Positions 35,097-44,284 of a DNA stretch of 64,000 nt are shown here, one piece after another (position 1 is the stretch's first letter; each line of letters starts with the position of its first letter). Position numbers and translations under genes: made by a program. The notes beneath the pieces were generated by a model, which did no database searches, had not been told where the DNA came from, and saw only the letters and a program-made list of their open reading frames with translations. Source of the DNA: Atriophallophorus winterbourni (taxonomy: Eukaryota > Platyhelminthes > Trematoda > Plagiorchiida > Microphallidae); contig JACCGJ010000294.1 of NCBI GenBank assembly GCA_013407085.1, positions 56,479 to 120,478 on the forward strand, read 5' to 3'.

Positions 35097-35330
35097 ATGG
35101 ATGTGCAATCGTGCAGTACTTTGTGCTGTGCGGCTAACACCGTGCTAAATTGATTGGCCACGGGTAGTGAGCTGCATGCTGAATCACGCGGGAGTCTCAC
35201 TACCATTTCCTGTTCTTTTTGCTTCCTCATATATGTCTAGGTCTGGGCAACTAGACAGTATCTTAGCCCACGTGCAGTCTGTGACTTTTCCTAGATCAGG
35301 CTTGTGCTTTCATACCGTTCGGTATGGAAG
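35097..35330 (+). repeat. SINE-like repeat, near full length
   Basis: It runs from GGATGTGCAATCGTGCAG to CAGGCTTGTGCTTTCATACC. Confidence 0.9.
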
Positions 35331-35839
35331 ATGCACCAAATCTCTATATCTTACACTCGACTATAACGCTCAACGCATTTGAAGAACAATAGCACGTTCT
35401 TCAGGGTAACCCGTGAGTCAGCAGGGGAGTGAAACTTGTTTCAGCAATGCTACCCGGGAAGCAGAATGCACGAACAGTGAAATTTTGTTGCGTATTACTC
35501 GGCTGCTGATCGTAGATTACGTCATCCACGTGTAATTAACAACCAAGTACGGCCGATCGCTGTGGAAGAGATTGCACTTCTCGAATTCGACTGTTTAGAC
35601 AATTCAAAAAGCTGTGGAGTATACAAACATCATGCTGTACATCCATGGTCGCCATCGCGCGAAGGAGGCCAACAATGAGCGGGAATCACGGAGAAATGAT
35701 TGTCAAAATTGCAGATTCAAGACGATTGAATGAATGAGTCTGGTATCAAAAGTGATCGATCGTACAAAGGTGACCAGTGAAAACGGAATTTAAAAGTCAC
35801 CTGTGTTATGATCTCGCCTCCGATTGACATTCGTAGGCA

Positions 35840-36072
35840 GACGGATGTGCAAATGTGCAGCATTTCTATGCTGTGCGGCTAACATCGTGCTAAAATGATT
35901 GGCCATCGGTAGTGAGCTGCATGCTGAACCACGTTGGAGTCTCACTACCATTTCTATTCCCCCTTCATATCTGTCTAGGCCTGAGCAACCTGACAGTATC
36001 TCAGCCCACGTGCAGTCTCTGAATGTGCGGCACTTTGCATGGATCAGGCTTGTGCTCGCAAACCATACCATC
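35840..36072 (+). repeat. SINE-like repeat, near full length
   Basis: It runs from GACGGATGTGCAAATGTGC to GGATCAGGCTTGTGCTCGC with a CATACCATCA tail. Confidence 0.9.
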
Positions 36073-36164
36073 ACGACATTTGATTGTTTGCATGCCTGAT
36101 TCGAGGTGTAGGTACGTCATGCCGGTTTGTTTGTACGTAAGTAGTTAAGCCCCTTCCTTTAACA

Positions 36165-36650
36165 TCTTTTAGTAGTTTCTACTACAGTATTGCTATACGG
36201 GACTGAATGCTGGACAGTTCACGCAGAAGATGTTAGGAGGCTTGAGGTTTTCGACCAACGTTGTCTGCGTAGGATTGCTCACGTACGATGACAACACCAC
36301 GTTTGCAACTCTGAGGTCTTAGGAAGCAACAGCACTAGCCTTCAGACAGCATTAACCGACGTCGCCTCCGCTTGTTGGGGCACGTCCTGCGCATGAAACC
36401 CGAACGGTTACCACGCCGAGCGCTTTGTGCGTCAGCTGGTACAGACTGGAAAAAAGTGGCCGGCGGTCAGCCACTAACATGGAAGAGTGGCTTGAAAAGG
36501 CTCACTTCTGGTCTAGCTAGGGTTGGACGAGCGCGCTTGCCCGGATGGGGTGCAAGAGAAGGGGAGAGTGTATGGCTCGACACATTGGCAACGATGGCAA
36601 TAAACCGACATCAATGGAAAGAGTGCATCATCTCTATTCTTCCCTGACAT
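36165..36650 (+). mobile_element. RTE-like LINE polymerase C-terminal fragment
   Basis: It reads TTVLLYGTECWTVHAEDVRR, then FDQRCLRRIAHV, and after frameshifts LLGHVLRMKPERLPRR, GRARLPGWGAREGES and MAINRHQWKEC. It belongs to the 1866-bp block absent from copy B. Confidence 0.75.
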
Positions 36651-36854
36651 TCTTTCTATCGGTCATGTTGAAAAAAATGATGATAAGCCAGCAGCAACAG
36701 AGTGTTACAGTGACCCCACTCCGGTTTATCGTTAAATGATAAGCGCTGGGATCATCCCACCAGTTTTGACGTGGTGGGTCGCGGTCAATTCATTACAAAA
36801 ATTAACACACAAAACCAACTTTCAAAAAACGCATCGCACACCACAAGTACTCAC

Positions 36855-37079
36855 CGCGGCCCAACCTCCATGCGATTTGACGAAGTTGGCCACAAACTCT
36901 TTACCACCAGGCTTTTCCAGAATGTCCTCCTGGCCGATCAGTTTGAGCATTTCGCGAATCGTCTCGTCTTGTTCCGTGTTTTCCGTGTCGAAACGATTCT
37001 CGCGTTTGTTGAACCCGACGTGTGAGACATGTCGATAGTCGAATGGACGCCCAATGTCATCCACAGTTAGTTTCGTCGA
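36855..37079 (-). CDS. WASP: WASP CRIB/GBD exon, duplicate copy A
   Basis: This 225-bp phase-0 exon encodes the same 75 residues as 53484-53260 but differs at five third-codon positions. The CRIB motif is IGRPFDYRHVSHVGF. Acceptor (TTCTATCCAG) and donor (GTGAGT) are intact. It precedes the copy A proline/WH2 exon in the right order and orientation, but no WH1 exon for this copy is seen before the N gap. Confidence 0.85.
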
Positions 37080-37089
37080 CTGGATAGAA

Positions 37090-38100
37090 TCAGATAAAAG
37101 TAGGAGTAGGAGGTAAACGGCAGAGGCGATAGAACACTGCGTTGGGGGGTGGGTGGGGTAAATGAGACAAGTTCACAAACAACCTACCGTACCACGGCCT
37201 CATAGGGATGGTGGGACTAAAAGGAGGGTTATAAGCATGCCCTTGACATTGAACAACTTGCTCATGACCGCACACCTTGGAGGCTCGTGAATGTAGATGA
37301 CATTGATTGGTCGAGTACTACCTATCGCATAGAACGTGAGCGAATGTTCCTCTCGATTACAACGCGGTAGACAAAAAATGGAGTTTGATGAAATTGCACA
37401 CAGACAAAGCCCGCGTGTGGACTGGGACAACATAGACAGACACTGAGGAAAGTAACGTGTTCTTTATTGAAGGACAACATCAGGGGTAATCAAACTATCA
37501 CGTTGTGCAAAATAGTATTGAACATCTGAGCATCAGAGTTTGATCTCTGCAGATTCGTCAACAACGAGAAAGGAAATCAAGTCGCATCGTTGAACTCGTT
37601 TTACACAATACGATAATTGACCAAATGGACACTGAGAAATGTTCTGAGGATTTCCTTGCTTAGTATTATTCTTTCGTTTCAGGGGTATCGAAACGTATTG
37701 CCCCTACCTGAAGACGGCGAAAAGTTCGACGGGAAAACGAAAATATTGCTTTGGAGTATATCTTCAAGACTGCCTGATAGGTGGCAAACGCGTTTAACAA
37801 TAGACCGCCAAGAGGCAATGCTAGGCGGTCAGGCTTAAACGTTCAATAGGAAGGTAAACCTGTTGATGCTGGATGGGAAAGCCGTATGCCGCCTTCAGAG
37901 ATGATGGTATTTCAGGGGAAGATCGCGATCATGATTACTCCCAAACGTTACCCGCTAGCTAATACCTCAGTCCCCATGCAGAATATCGACTTCGGTCTGA
38001 TCCATACTTCGTGTTGTACGTATAGACCCAGGTAATCGTTGATGGAAAAGTTGGAGTTAGATTGCAAAACAAGATAGCAACGAAAATCGCTTATAAACGG
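37090..38100. other. Intronic DNA of duplicated WASP segment, copy A
   Basis: No exon, LINE or SINE is recognised. It aligns with 53500-54480 with several indels of 20-60 bp. Confidence 0.5.
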
Positions 38101-38104
38101 AAAA

Positions 38105-38330
38105 CTTTGAGAAACGTATCGTTGCATAGATTTCCCAGGTTGAGATTCAATCGCACTGGCTCAAAATCGTGTTCAGTGGCAGTCTTGTTGTAAACAATCT
38201 TGAGCAATCTTACATGCTGTCAAGTAGAGTAGCGAGAAAAGCTTATTATGGTGCCCGACGGTGAAAGCCACACAAGGAAGCTGTCGTGATGATCACGATC
38301 TACCCGTTTCCGAAACATGATTGAACGTGT
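38105..38330 (+). repeat. RTE-like LINE 3' end
   Basis: TCGTGTTCAGTGGCAGTC encodes the terminal NRVQW-type residues. It is followed by the 3' UTR words GTAGCGAGAAAAGCTTATTA and ACGGTGAAAGCC shared with 32.2-32.3 kb. The counterpart is about 54530-54700. Confidence 0.6.
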
Positions 38331-38518
38331 CGTTGATTTGAGGCGTGGTGTGTCTGTGTTTAATCCTCAACAGCTTTTCAAGACACACACTTCCACAGCT
38401 TGCCTGGGGAAAAAATTGGTAGTGAAACACCAGCGTATATTCATTTGCAGTTCAGTACCAGTGGCACATTTGTTTTACGCCGTTAGCTATGCATTAAGGA
38501 AGTACCGCATGATTGCAC

Positions 38519-38754
38519 GGGTGTGCAATCATGCAGCATTTCTGTGCTGTGCGGCTAACATCGTGCTAAATTGATTGGCCAACGGTAGTGAGCTGCATGC
38601 TGAAACACGCTGGAGTCTCACTACCATTTCTATTTCTATTTCCCCTCTCATATCTGTCTAGGCCTGGGCAACCTGACAGTAATATCGCCCACGTGCATCC
38701 TCTGACTGTGCGGCACTTTGCCTAGATCAGGCTTGTGCTTTCATACATACATAC
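38519..38754 (+). repeat. SINE-like repeat absent from duplication copy B
   Basis: Copy A reads ATGATTGCAC, then the element ending TTTCATACATACATAC, then ATCCTTGCGTGG. Copy B reads ATGATTGCACATCTTTGCATGG at 54882-54903 without the element. It is a filled/empty site pair. No clear target duplication is visible. Confidence 0.9.
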
Positions 38755-38850
38755 ATCCTTGCGTGGATAAACAACTAGAGTGTACACACGGTAAGTAACA
38801 ATTGACGATCAAGCTGTAACGAGAAACTTTAGTCGTAGGAAATCACAGGT

Positions 38851-39010
38851 GTGGTGCAGGTAATGTGTCGCACAGTCGTAAACTGCACGTGGGCTGAAAT
38901 ACTGTCAGGTTGTCCACGCCTGGACAGATAGAGAAATAGAAATTGCAGTGAGACCCCAGCGTGTTTACGATGACAACTCATTGAGCATGGTGTTAGCTAC
39001 AGAGAACAAA
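38851..39010 (-). repeat. SINE-like repeat, diverged
   Basis: It carries GTGTCGCACAGTCG, CACGTGGGCTGAAATACTG and GGACAGATAGAG. It is shared with 54975-55140, so it predates the duplication. Tail to tail with 38519-38754. Confidence 0.8.
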
Positions 39011-39202
39011 CGTGGTGTACAATTGAACTTCTTTGTAGACTAGCAAACCTCATTGCAGCACTCAACGTATTGTAACGAAAGTTTAGCACGAGGTATCGGA
39101 GCAAATTAACCGCCTTCTCCATTCCAGTGAACACTATTTTAATCCTCAACCAATAATATACCATGGTTAGCTCTAAAATCGATTAACTATTACTGACAAT
39201 CA

Positions 39203-39221
39203 CACACACACACACACTACA
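39203..39221. repeat. AC dinucleotide microsatellite
   Basis: A short (CA)n run, also present in copy B near 55338-55356. Confidence 0.85.
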
Positions 39222-39224
39222 AAT

Positions 39225-40110
39225 CTGATAGTCAAAACAACTGTTGAGCAAAGAGAATCTCGTCTGGTATGCGCACGCAATGTAGGCTGATGAGTACACG
39301 CTCTCGATGGAACCACAAATTGGTTCACACCATACCTTAAACTATTGATTTAAGACAAGACATGAGAGTGTCTGTGTGAGGAATAAAATCGACATTATAT
39401 AAAAGCAAGCACAAGCAAGTACCATGCACCCAAACCCATTGTTTAGACACATACAAGGATGAGCTAACGGGGAATAAAAGGGAGTTAATAAAAACGGGAA
39501 GGTGGAATGCATGATTTCTCATAAATCACCGCGAGCTACATGCAAAATAACACATAAAACTACGCCACATAGGTAGGAACAACACCGAAACCAGGCACGC
39601 AGAAGATAGATACGTATGAAACAGGACATTTAATGCGGTAGATTTAAGAATGGGCTACTAATAACGGAAAAAGAGTAAGGTGAGATTGACCACCGACGGA
39701 ATAAATTACTTGCCACGTTCATCGATGAGAAGGAGGCTGCATGAGACGCGTTTGACACCAAACGGTTGCGAGTGAGACAGGGACTGACTCAGCGACAAAC
39801 TTTTATCAAAATCGTGAACTGGTAACTTGGCTGTATCTTTCAACCCCAAACAAGTTCGCCAAGCAAGGCGAGGGAGTACAGTTTAATGTCCTAATCAGCA
39901 CACCCGAGCGAACATCAACAGTTCTTTCGGTACAAGGCTGTTTGGCGGTAAGAGCCATTCAGATACAGGTGCATTGACACCGAATGCGAAGGATTTTCTC
40001 AGATAACGGTTGACAAGTACAACAAGGTGGTACACATCATCGTCAGAACGCGACGACTAGGTTTTGCAACTACATATAAACGTAGTGCAAACGATGATGT
40101 AGTACCCAAG
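39225..40110. other. Intronic DNA of copy A, nothing recognised
   Basis: It aligns well with about 55360-56245. There are no open frames of note. Confidence 0.45.
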
Positions 40111-40114
40111 TTTA

Positions 40115-40440
40115 GCTTGTAAGCCACTGTTGGATAAGGCTGGTATGACCAGCGTATGAAAAAAATGTGATAGAAATCAGTGTAAATATCGATTTTGTTT
40201 CAAGTCCATGGGTTCAACCCCATCCACATGTGATCGAAGAGGTTGGTCGCACCAGCATTAGTCAACAGTGGTTTACAAGCTCAACTGTTTTAAGGCATGC
40301 GGATTCTGATTGTACTGTCCTTTCCTGATGAGTGTAAACAGTATGAAAGCGGCCGTGGAATGCATGATGAAAATTCATGCAAATACGGATGTTTGGTGGC
40401 GAATTGCATTTGACATTTAGAGCGAAACACCGCAATGTCC
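40115..40440 (+). repeat. Hammerhead-type repeat with fold-back arms (copy A)
   Basis: AGCTTGTAAGCCACTGTTGG at 40118 pairs with the reverse complement CAACAGTGGTTTACAAGCT ending at 40283. A T-arm-like GGGTTCAACCCC lies in the loop at 40210-40221. The hammerhead-like core follows at 40325. The copy B counterpart is 56255-56575. Confidence 0.65.
40318..40362 (+). ncRNA. Hammerhead-like motif, degraded
   Basis: CTGATGA (40325-40331) is followed by GTGT-AAACA-GTAT (stem II with G-U pairs), GAAA, and GCGGCC. The A-U closing pair of stem III is lost and stem I pairing is poor. Copy B (56458 onward) has GTC at the cleavage position where this copy has GCC. Confidence 0.4.
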
Positions 40441-40589
40441 ACAGCCCAGCATACTTTTAATAACCGCGATAAATTCTCGATAAAAGGTCCCCAGGAAATA
40501 GAGTTCCCAAGTTAGCTAGAGCTATTGATCGCTTCTAGATAAAGGTATGAACAGACGTACATCCTTTCACGAGCTGTTCGAGTCGCAGT

Positions 40590-40830
40590 GTGATGAAATC
40601 ACAAGCCGGATCCAGGCAAAGTGCCGGACAGCCATAGACTGCACGTGGGCTAAGATAAAGTCAGGTTGCCCAGGCTTACACAGATATGGGAAAGGAAAAT
40701 AGTAATGGCAGTGAGACTCCAGCGTGTAATCGCATGCAGCTCACTACCTTTGGCAACTCAATTTAGCACAGTGTTAGCTGTACAGCACAGTGGTGCTGCA
40801 CGATTGCATATCCGTGCAACATGGCAGTAG
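40590..40830 (-). repeat. SINE-like repeat, near full length
   Basis: On the plus strand it goes from GATGAAATCACAAGCCGG to CACGATTGCATATCCGTGC. It is shared with copy B at 56728-56965. Confidence 0.88.
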
Positions 40831-41092
40831 AAGCTCATAAAGAACTGGATGACCAATACTAACAAATCAGAAATGATTAATACGCCCAAGAGGACAGACG
40901 ATAAGCACACATGATCATCTACACTTGATAATTTGATGACAATTTCATGGGAGTTTTGTGGGCTAGTTTGCTCAAGAACAATACGAAGCTACCAAAGATC
41001 GAAGGACTTCTCAGTATCGAATGACCACCAACTTGCACGCGGCTACAGCAGAAGGCAAAAACTGAATTACCTTACAACCCGAAACCGGTTGT

Positions 41093-41193
41093 GTTGTGAT
41101 GGGCGTATGTGCAATCGTGCAGCATTTCTGTCCTGCTTGCTAAATTTGATTGGCCACCAGTAGTGCGCTGCATGCTAAACATGCTAGAGTCTG
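41093..41193 (+). repeat. SINE-like repeat cut by the assembly gap
   Basis: The 5' half (GTATGTGCAATCGTGCAGC to CATGCTAGAGTCTG) stops at the first N. Its complete counterpart is 57233-57467. Confidence 0.85.
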
Positions 41194-42193
41194 NNNNNNN
41201 NNNNNNNNNNNNNNNNNNNNNNNNNNNNNNNNNNNNNNNNNNNNNNNNNNNNNNNNNNNNNNNNNNNNNNNNNNNNNNNNNNNNNNNNNNNNNNNNNNNN
41301 NNNNNNNNNNNNNNNNNNNNNNNNNNNNNNNNNNNNNNNNNNNNNNNNNNNNNNNNNNNNNNNNNNNNNNNNNNNNNNNNNNNNNNNNNNNNNNNNNNNN
41401 NNNNNNNNNNNNNNNNNNNNNNNNNNNNNNNNNNNNNNNNNNNNNNNNNNNNNNNNNNNNNNNNNNNNNNNNNNNNNNNNNNNNNNNNNNNNNNNNNNNN
41501 NNNNNNNNNNNNNNNNNNNNNNNNNNNNNNNNNNNNNNNNNNNNNNNNNNNNNNNNNNNNNNNNNNNNNNNNNNNNNNNNNNNNNNNNNNNNNNNNNNNN
41601 NNNNNNNNNNNNNNNNNNNNNNNNNNNNNNNNNNNNNNNNNNNNNNNNNNNNNNNNNNNNNNNNNNNNNNNNNNNNNNNNNNNNNNNNNNNNNNNNNNNN
41701 NNNNNNNNNNNNNNNNNNNNNNNNNNNNNNNNNNNNNNNNNNNNNNNNNNNNNNNNNNNNNNNNNNNNNNNNNNNNNNNNNNNNNNNNNNNNNNNNNNNN
41801 NNNNNNNNNNNNNNNNNNNNNNNNNNNNNNNNNNNNNNNNNNNNNNNNNNNNNNNNNNNNNNNNNNNNNNNNNNNNNNNNNNNNNNNNNNNNNNNNNNNN
41901 NNNNNNNNNNNNNNNNNNNNNNNNNNNNNNNNNNNNNNNNNNNNNNNNNNNNNNNNNNNNNNNNNNNNNNNNNNNNNNNNNNNNNNNNNNNNNNNNNNNN
42001 NNNNNNNNNNNNNNNNNNNNNNNNNNNNNNNNNNNNNNNNNNNNNNNNNNNNNNNNNNNNNNNNNNNNNNNNNNNNNNNNNNNNNNNNNNNNNNNNNNNN
42101 NNNNNNNNNNNNNNNNNNNNNNNNNNNNNNNNNNNNNNNNNNNNNNNNNNNNNNNNNNNNNNNNNNNNNNNNNNNNNNNNNNNNNNNNNNNNN
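41194..42193. other. Assembly gap of exactly 1000 N
   Basis: The run of N is exactly 1000 long, which suggests a default scaffolding gap of unknown true size. Copy A of the duplicated segment ends at its left edge. Confidence 0.98.
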
Positions 42194-42300
42194 CATTTCG
42201 GTATAAAAACAAACAGCACACCAAATTTCAAATAATTACATTGAATACTTTTTGGGATACAAAATTAAACGTAAAATCTTGTGGTGCACACATCCCTATC

Positions 42301-42419
42301 CCTTACACACTACTACCGGTTTCAGGCTGTTTGCCAATGTTTCAAGGCTCACTGAACCTGATCTTACTGTCTCCATCTGACGATGGCAAACAGCCTGAAG
42401 CCGGTAGTGGTGTGTAAGG
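42301..42419. repeat. Palindrome built from hammerhead-type repeat halves
   Basis: The arms are 36 bp (42301-42336 and 42384-42419) with 34 exact pairs and two G-U-type mismatches. The loop is 47 bp. The right arm contains the second strand of the ribozyme core, and the loop contains CTGACGA. Confidence 0.85.
42373..42410 (+). ncRNA. Hammerhead-like ribozyme motif inside the palindrome
   Basis: CCAT (42373-42376) pairs with GTGG (42407-42410) using one G-U. CTGACGA is at 42377-42383, with the TGGC-AAACA-GCCT stem II and GAAG in place of GAAA. The A-to-G change weakens the case. The palindrome arm competes with the ribozyme fold. Confidence 0.45.
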
Positions 42420-42439
42420 GATGGGGATGTGAGCACTAC

Positions 42440-42680
42440 AATACTTTGGTTTTTTATATGTGCCTCGAGCGCTTGGGTAGGAATCACTTTGTGATTCTCT
42501 ATTTGAACATCGTGGTTCTTTGTAAGAACCCTATATAACAGTGGCATACAAATATAACTTTGTTTACCGCTTTTCCACGGTTTCAAGGCTCACTGAACCT
42601 GATCTTACTGTCTCCACCTGACGATGGCAAACAGCCTGAAACCGGTAGTGGTGTGCAAGGGATGGGAGCACCACAATACT
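42440..42680 (+). repeat. Hammerhead-type repeat copy
   Basis: The unit starts near TTTGAACATCGTGGTTCTTT and continues through TTTCAAGGCTCACTGAACC to the ribozyme motif. The same order is seen, more decayed, at 62425-62595. Confidence 0.65.
42614..42651 (+). ncRNA. Hammerhead-like ribozyme motif, best stem I
   Basis: Stem I is CCAC (42614-42617) with GTGG (42648-42651). The core is CTGACGA (42618-42624); position 7 tolerates C. Stem II is TGGC-AAACA-GCCT, with three pairs above a T-T mismatch. GAAA is at 42638-42641. Stem III is the palindromic ACCGGT, and the cleavage triplet is GTA. Self-complementary minimal stem III is known from hammerheads that act as dimers. Activity is untested. Confidence 0.6.
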
Positions 42681-42689
42681 GTAAACGTA

Positions 42690-43570
42690 AAATCATTTTT
42701 CCATGCCGTTAGCTACCTTAACCTATCAACGCCGGTTGTCATTTTGATCCGATTGGTGAATTGATCTCGTGCCAATCTGTTCACTTCAAACTCTCGCCAT
42801 GTTGGGCTGATTTGACCGACCTTGACACATCGTTCAAACGCGCCTGACATGCCCATTTGTTCCCGTACACATGCGATTACTCCCACTGCTTGTGAGTTTG
42901 AGATTGTTATCGTTGCAATTTTCAGCGGGTGGCGATGTGCATGCCGTCCAAAAGCGCATGATTAGCTCTCTCCGCTAGCGTACTTCAAAACTCTAAATTC
43001 GTATCGCAAATGCCACCAACTCCCAAGAGGGTAAATCCTTTGGAATACGACCGCTTTTTCATTATCGATAATCTATAAACGATTCATCAAATCAATCACA
43101 ACGCGAGATTTAATGATTTACTACGCAGTATGCGGTACAGATTTTTTATAACCTAGTGTTGATGGATATATTCACGTAGAGAGACAGCACTCTCAAACAC
43201 GTGACCTAATCAGTAAGTTTACGTTTATCGATTTTATACAAAGATCGATTAAGCGGGGACCAATCGCGGTAACGTATCAGCACAACCCGTTGCAAAGAAA
43301 CCTGGTGCTTTTTTATCTATAGGTTAACACCAATGAAGCGAATCCGTTTTTCTGCACAAGAAAAATAGAATGTCAAAACGGAGAGGTTCCTCCATCTGAC
43401 AGGTGGTGCGAACTTAAACCAAGTGTCAAAACTGAAGTGCAGTTTAATTGGCAAAGAATGAAAAAAAATGTTCTCGTGCAAGTAAACTAATAAAAGTAGG
43501 TTGCTAAAATGAAACGGTGCGATAACCGGGGAGATAAGGTCCCTTTCCTGAGAATGCTTCAATCACACAC
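42690..43570. other. Intergenic DNA 3' of WASP, nothing recognised
   Basis: No family repeat or exon is recognised. It is also not a continuation of the duplicated segment. Confidence 0.4.
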
Positions 43571-43574
43571 AATG

Positions 43575-43697
43575 TGTCTCACATATATCCTTTGGTCTGT
43601 CTAGACCTGGGACACCTGATAGTATCATAGCCCACGTGCAGTCTTCAACTGTACGGCACTTTGTCTGGATCAGGTTTGTGATTTCATACATACATGC
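43575..43697 (+). repeat. SINE-like repeat, 5' truncated
   Basis: It reads from TGTCTAGACCTGGGACACC to GATCAGGTTTGTGATTTCAT with an ACATACATG tail. Confidence 0.85.
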
Positions 43698-43811
43698 CCT
43701 ATGAAAAGTCAGTTCAGCTCTGGTGGCCTTGCATAGTTCGACAGACGTGCCTTCACAGACAATATGTATGTATCAGCAATAGAGGAAAATATTCGTAGTT
43801 CAGGGTATGGA

Positions 43812-44263
43812 TGATGTTGAAATTGTGTTCGCCGAGCTTGCGTTGGACGTTTCCTCTTCAGGCTGGATGACATCATCAGTAAAACTTCTTTTGAAGCGTT
43901 TCGTAGTTGGAATTCTTTGGTTATTATACGGCTTGTCTGTCCGTTCGCCTAATTCGTGCATCAGTTCGACCTGGACCGCATGCAAATATAAGCCTAAGAA
44001 AACGATCGACGGGTACGGGAATTGCTTGAAGCATGGCACTCAACAACTACCTCAATTAACTAGCATCTCCAATTGGCTGCAATATGTGGACCAATGAGAG
44101 ACCGGTAACCGAGAAGGCATGACATAAACTCTACTAACCAGCGTGAGTATAAGAACCGAAGAATTCCAACTACGAGACGCTTCGAAAGAAGTTTTGCTGA
44201 TGATGTCATCTAGCCTCATGACGAAACGTCCAACGCAAGCTCGGCGAACACTATTTGAACATC
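43812..44263. repeat. Inverted repeat, two 110-bp arms each carrying a hammerhead-like core
   Basis: Left arm 43812-43920 and right arm 44153-44263 are imperfect reverse complements separated by 232 bp. Both contain GTTCGCCGAGCTTGCGTTGG, GATGACATCATCAG and AGTTGGAATTCTT in the reverse orientation. The right-arm core is intact; the left-arm core (minus strand, CTGATGA at 43879-43873 and GAAAC at 43853-43849) has a damaged stem II. Confidence 0.8.
44191..44236 (+). ncRNA. Hammerhead-like ribozyme motif, best stem II
   Basis: CTGATGA (44197-44203), one extra T, then stem II GTCAT-CTAGCCTC-ATGAC with five perfect pairs. GAAA (44223-44226) follows, then stem III ACGT and a canonical GTC cleavage triplet ending at 44230. 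Stem I begins TTG (44194-44196) with CAA (44231-44233) and extends with a G-U and a G-C pair. All conserved core bases are present. Confidence 0.65.
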
Positions 44264-44284
44264 AATATGTATGTCTATACATTC

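Larger units (their letters stand above)
34796..36661. mobile_element. Insert present only in duplication copy A
   Basis: Copy B is continuous (GAGGCTGTCGGTCATG near 53055-53070) where copy A has an extra 1866 bp. The block is flanked by TCG at both ends. Inside are two plus-strand SINE copies and an RTE polymerase fragment. It is either an insertion into A or a deletion from B. Confidence 0.8.
29907..41193. repeat. Segmental duplication, copy A
   Basis: From ACACAAGTCTTTACAG at 29907 the sequence matches 48197 onward, colinear and in the same orientation. It runs to the N gap at 41193, whose counterpart is about 57327. The copies differ by scattered substitutions and many indels. The largest indel is 34796-36661, present only here. 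It contains LINE scraps, SINEs, hammerhead-type repeats and WASP CRIB and proline/WH2 exons. Confidence 0.9.

Noticed and set aside
40205..40225. tRNA gene suggested by GGGTTCAACCCC
   Set aside because: No acceptor, D or anticodon arms could be built around it; it is part of the repeat.
41072..42235. ORFs of about 350 codons across the gap
   Set aside because: They consist almost entirely of N and are artefacts of translating the assembly gap.
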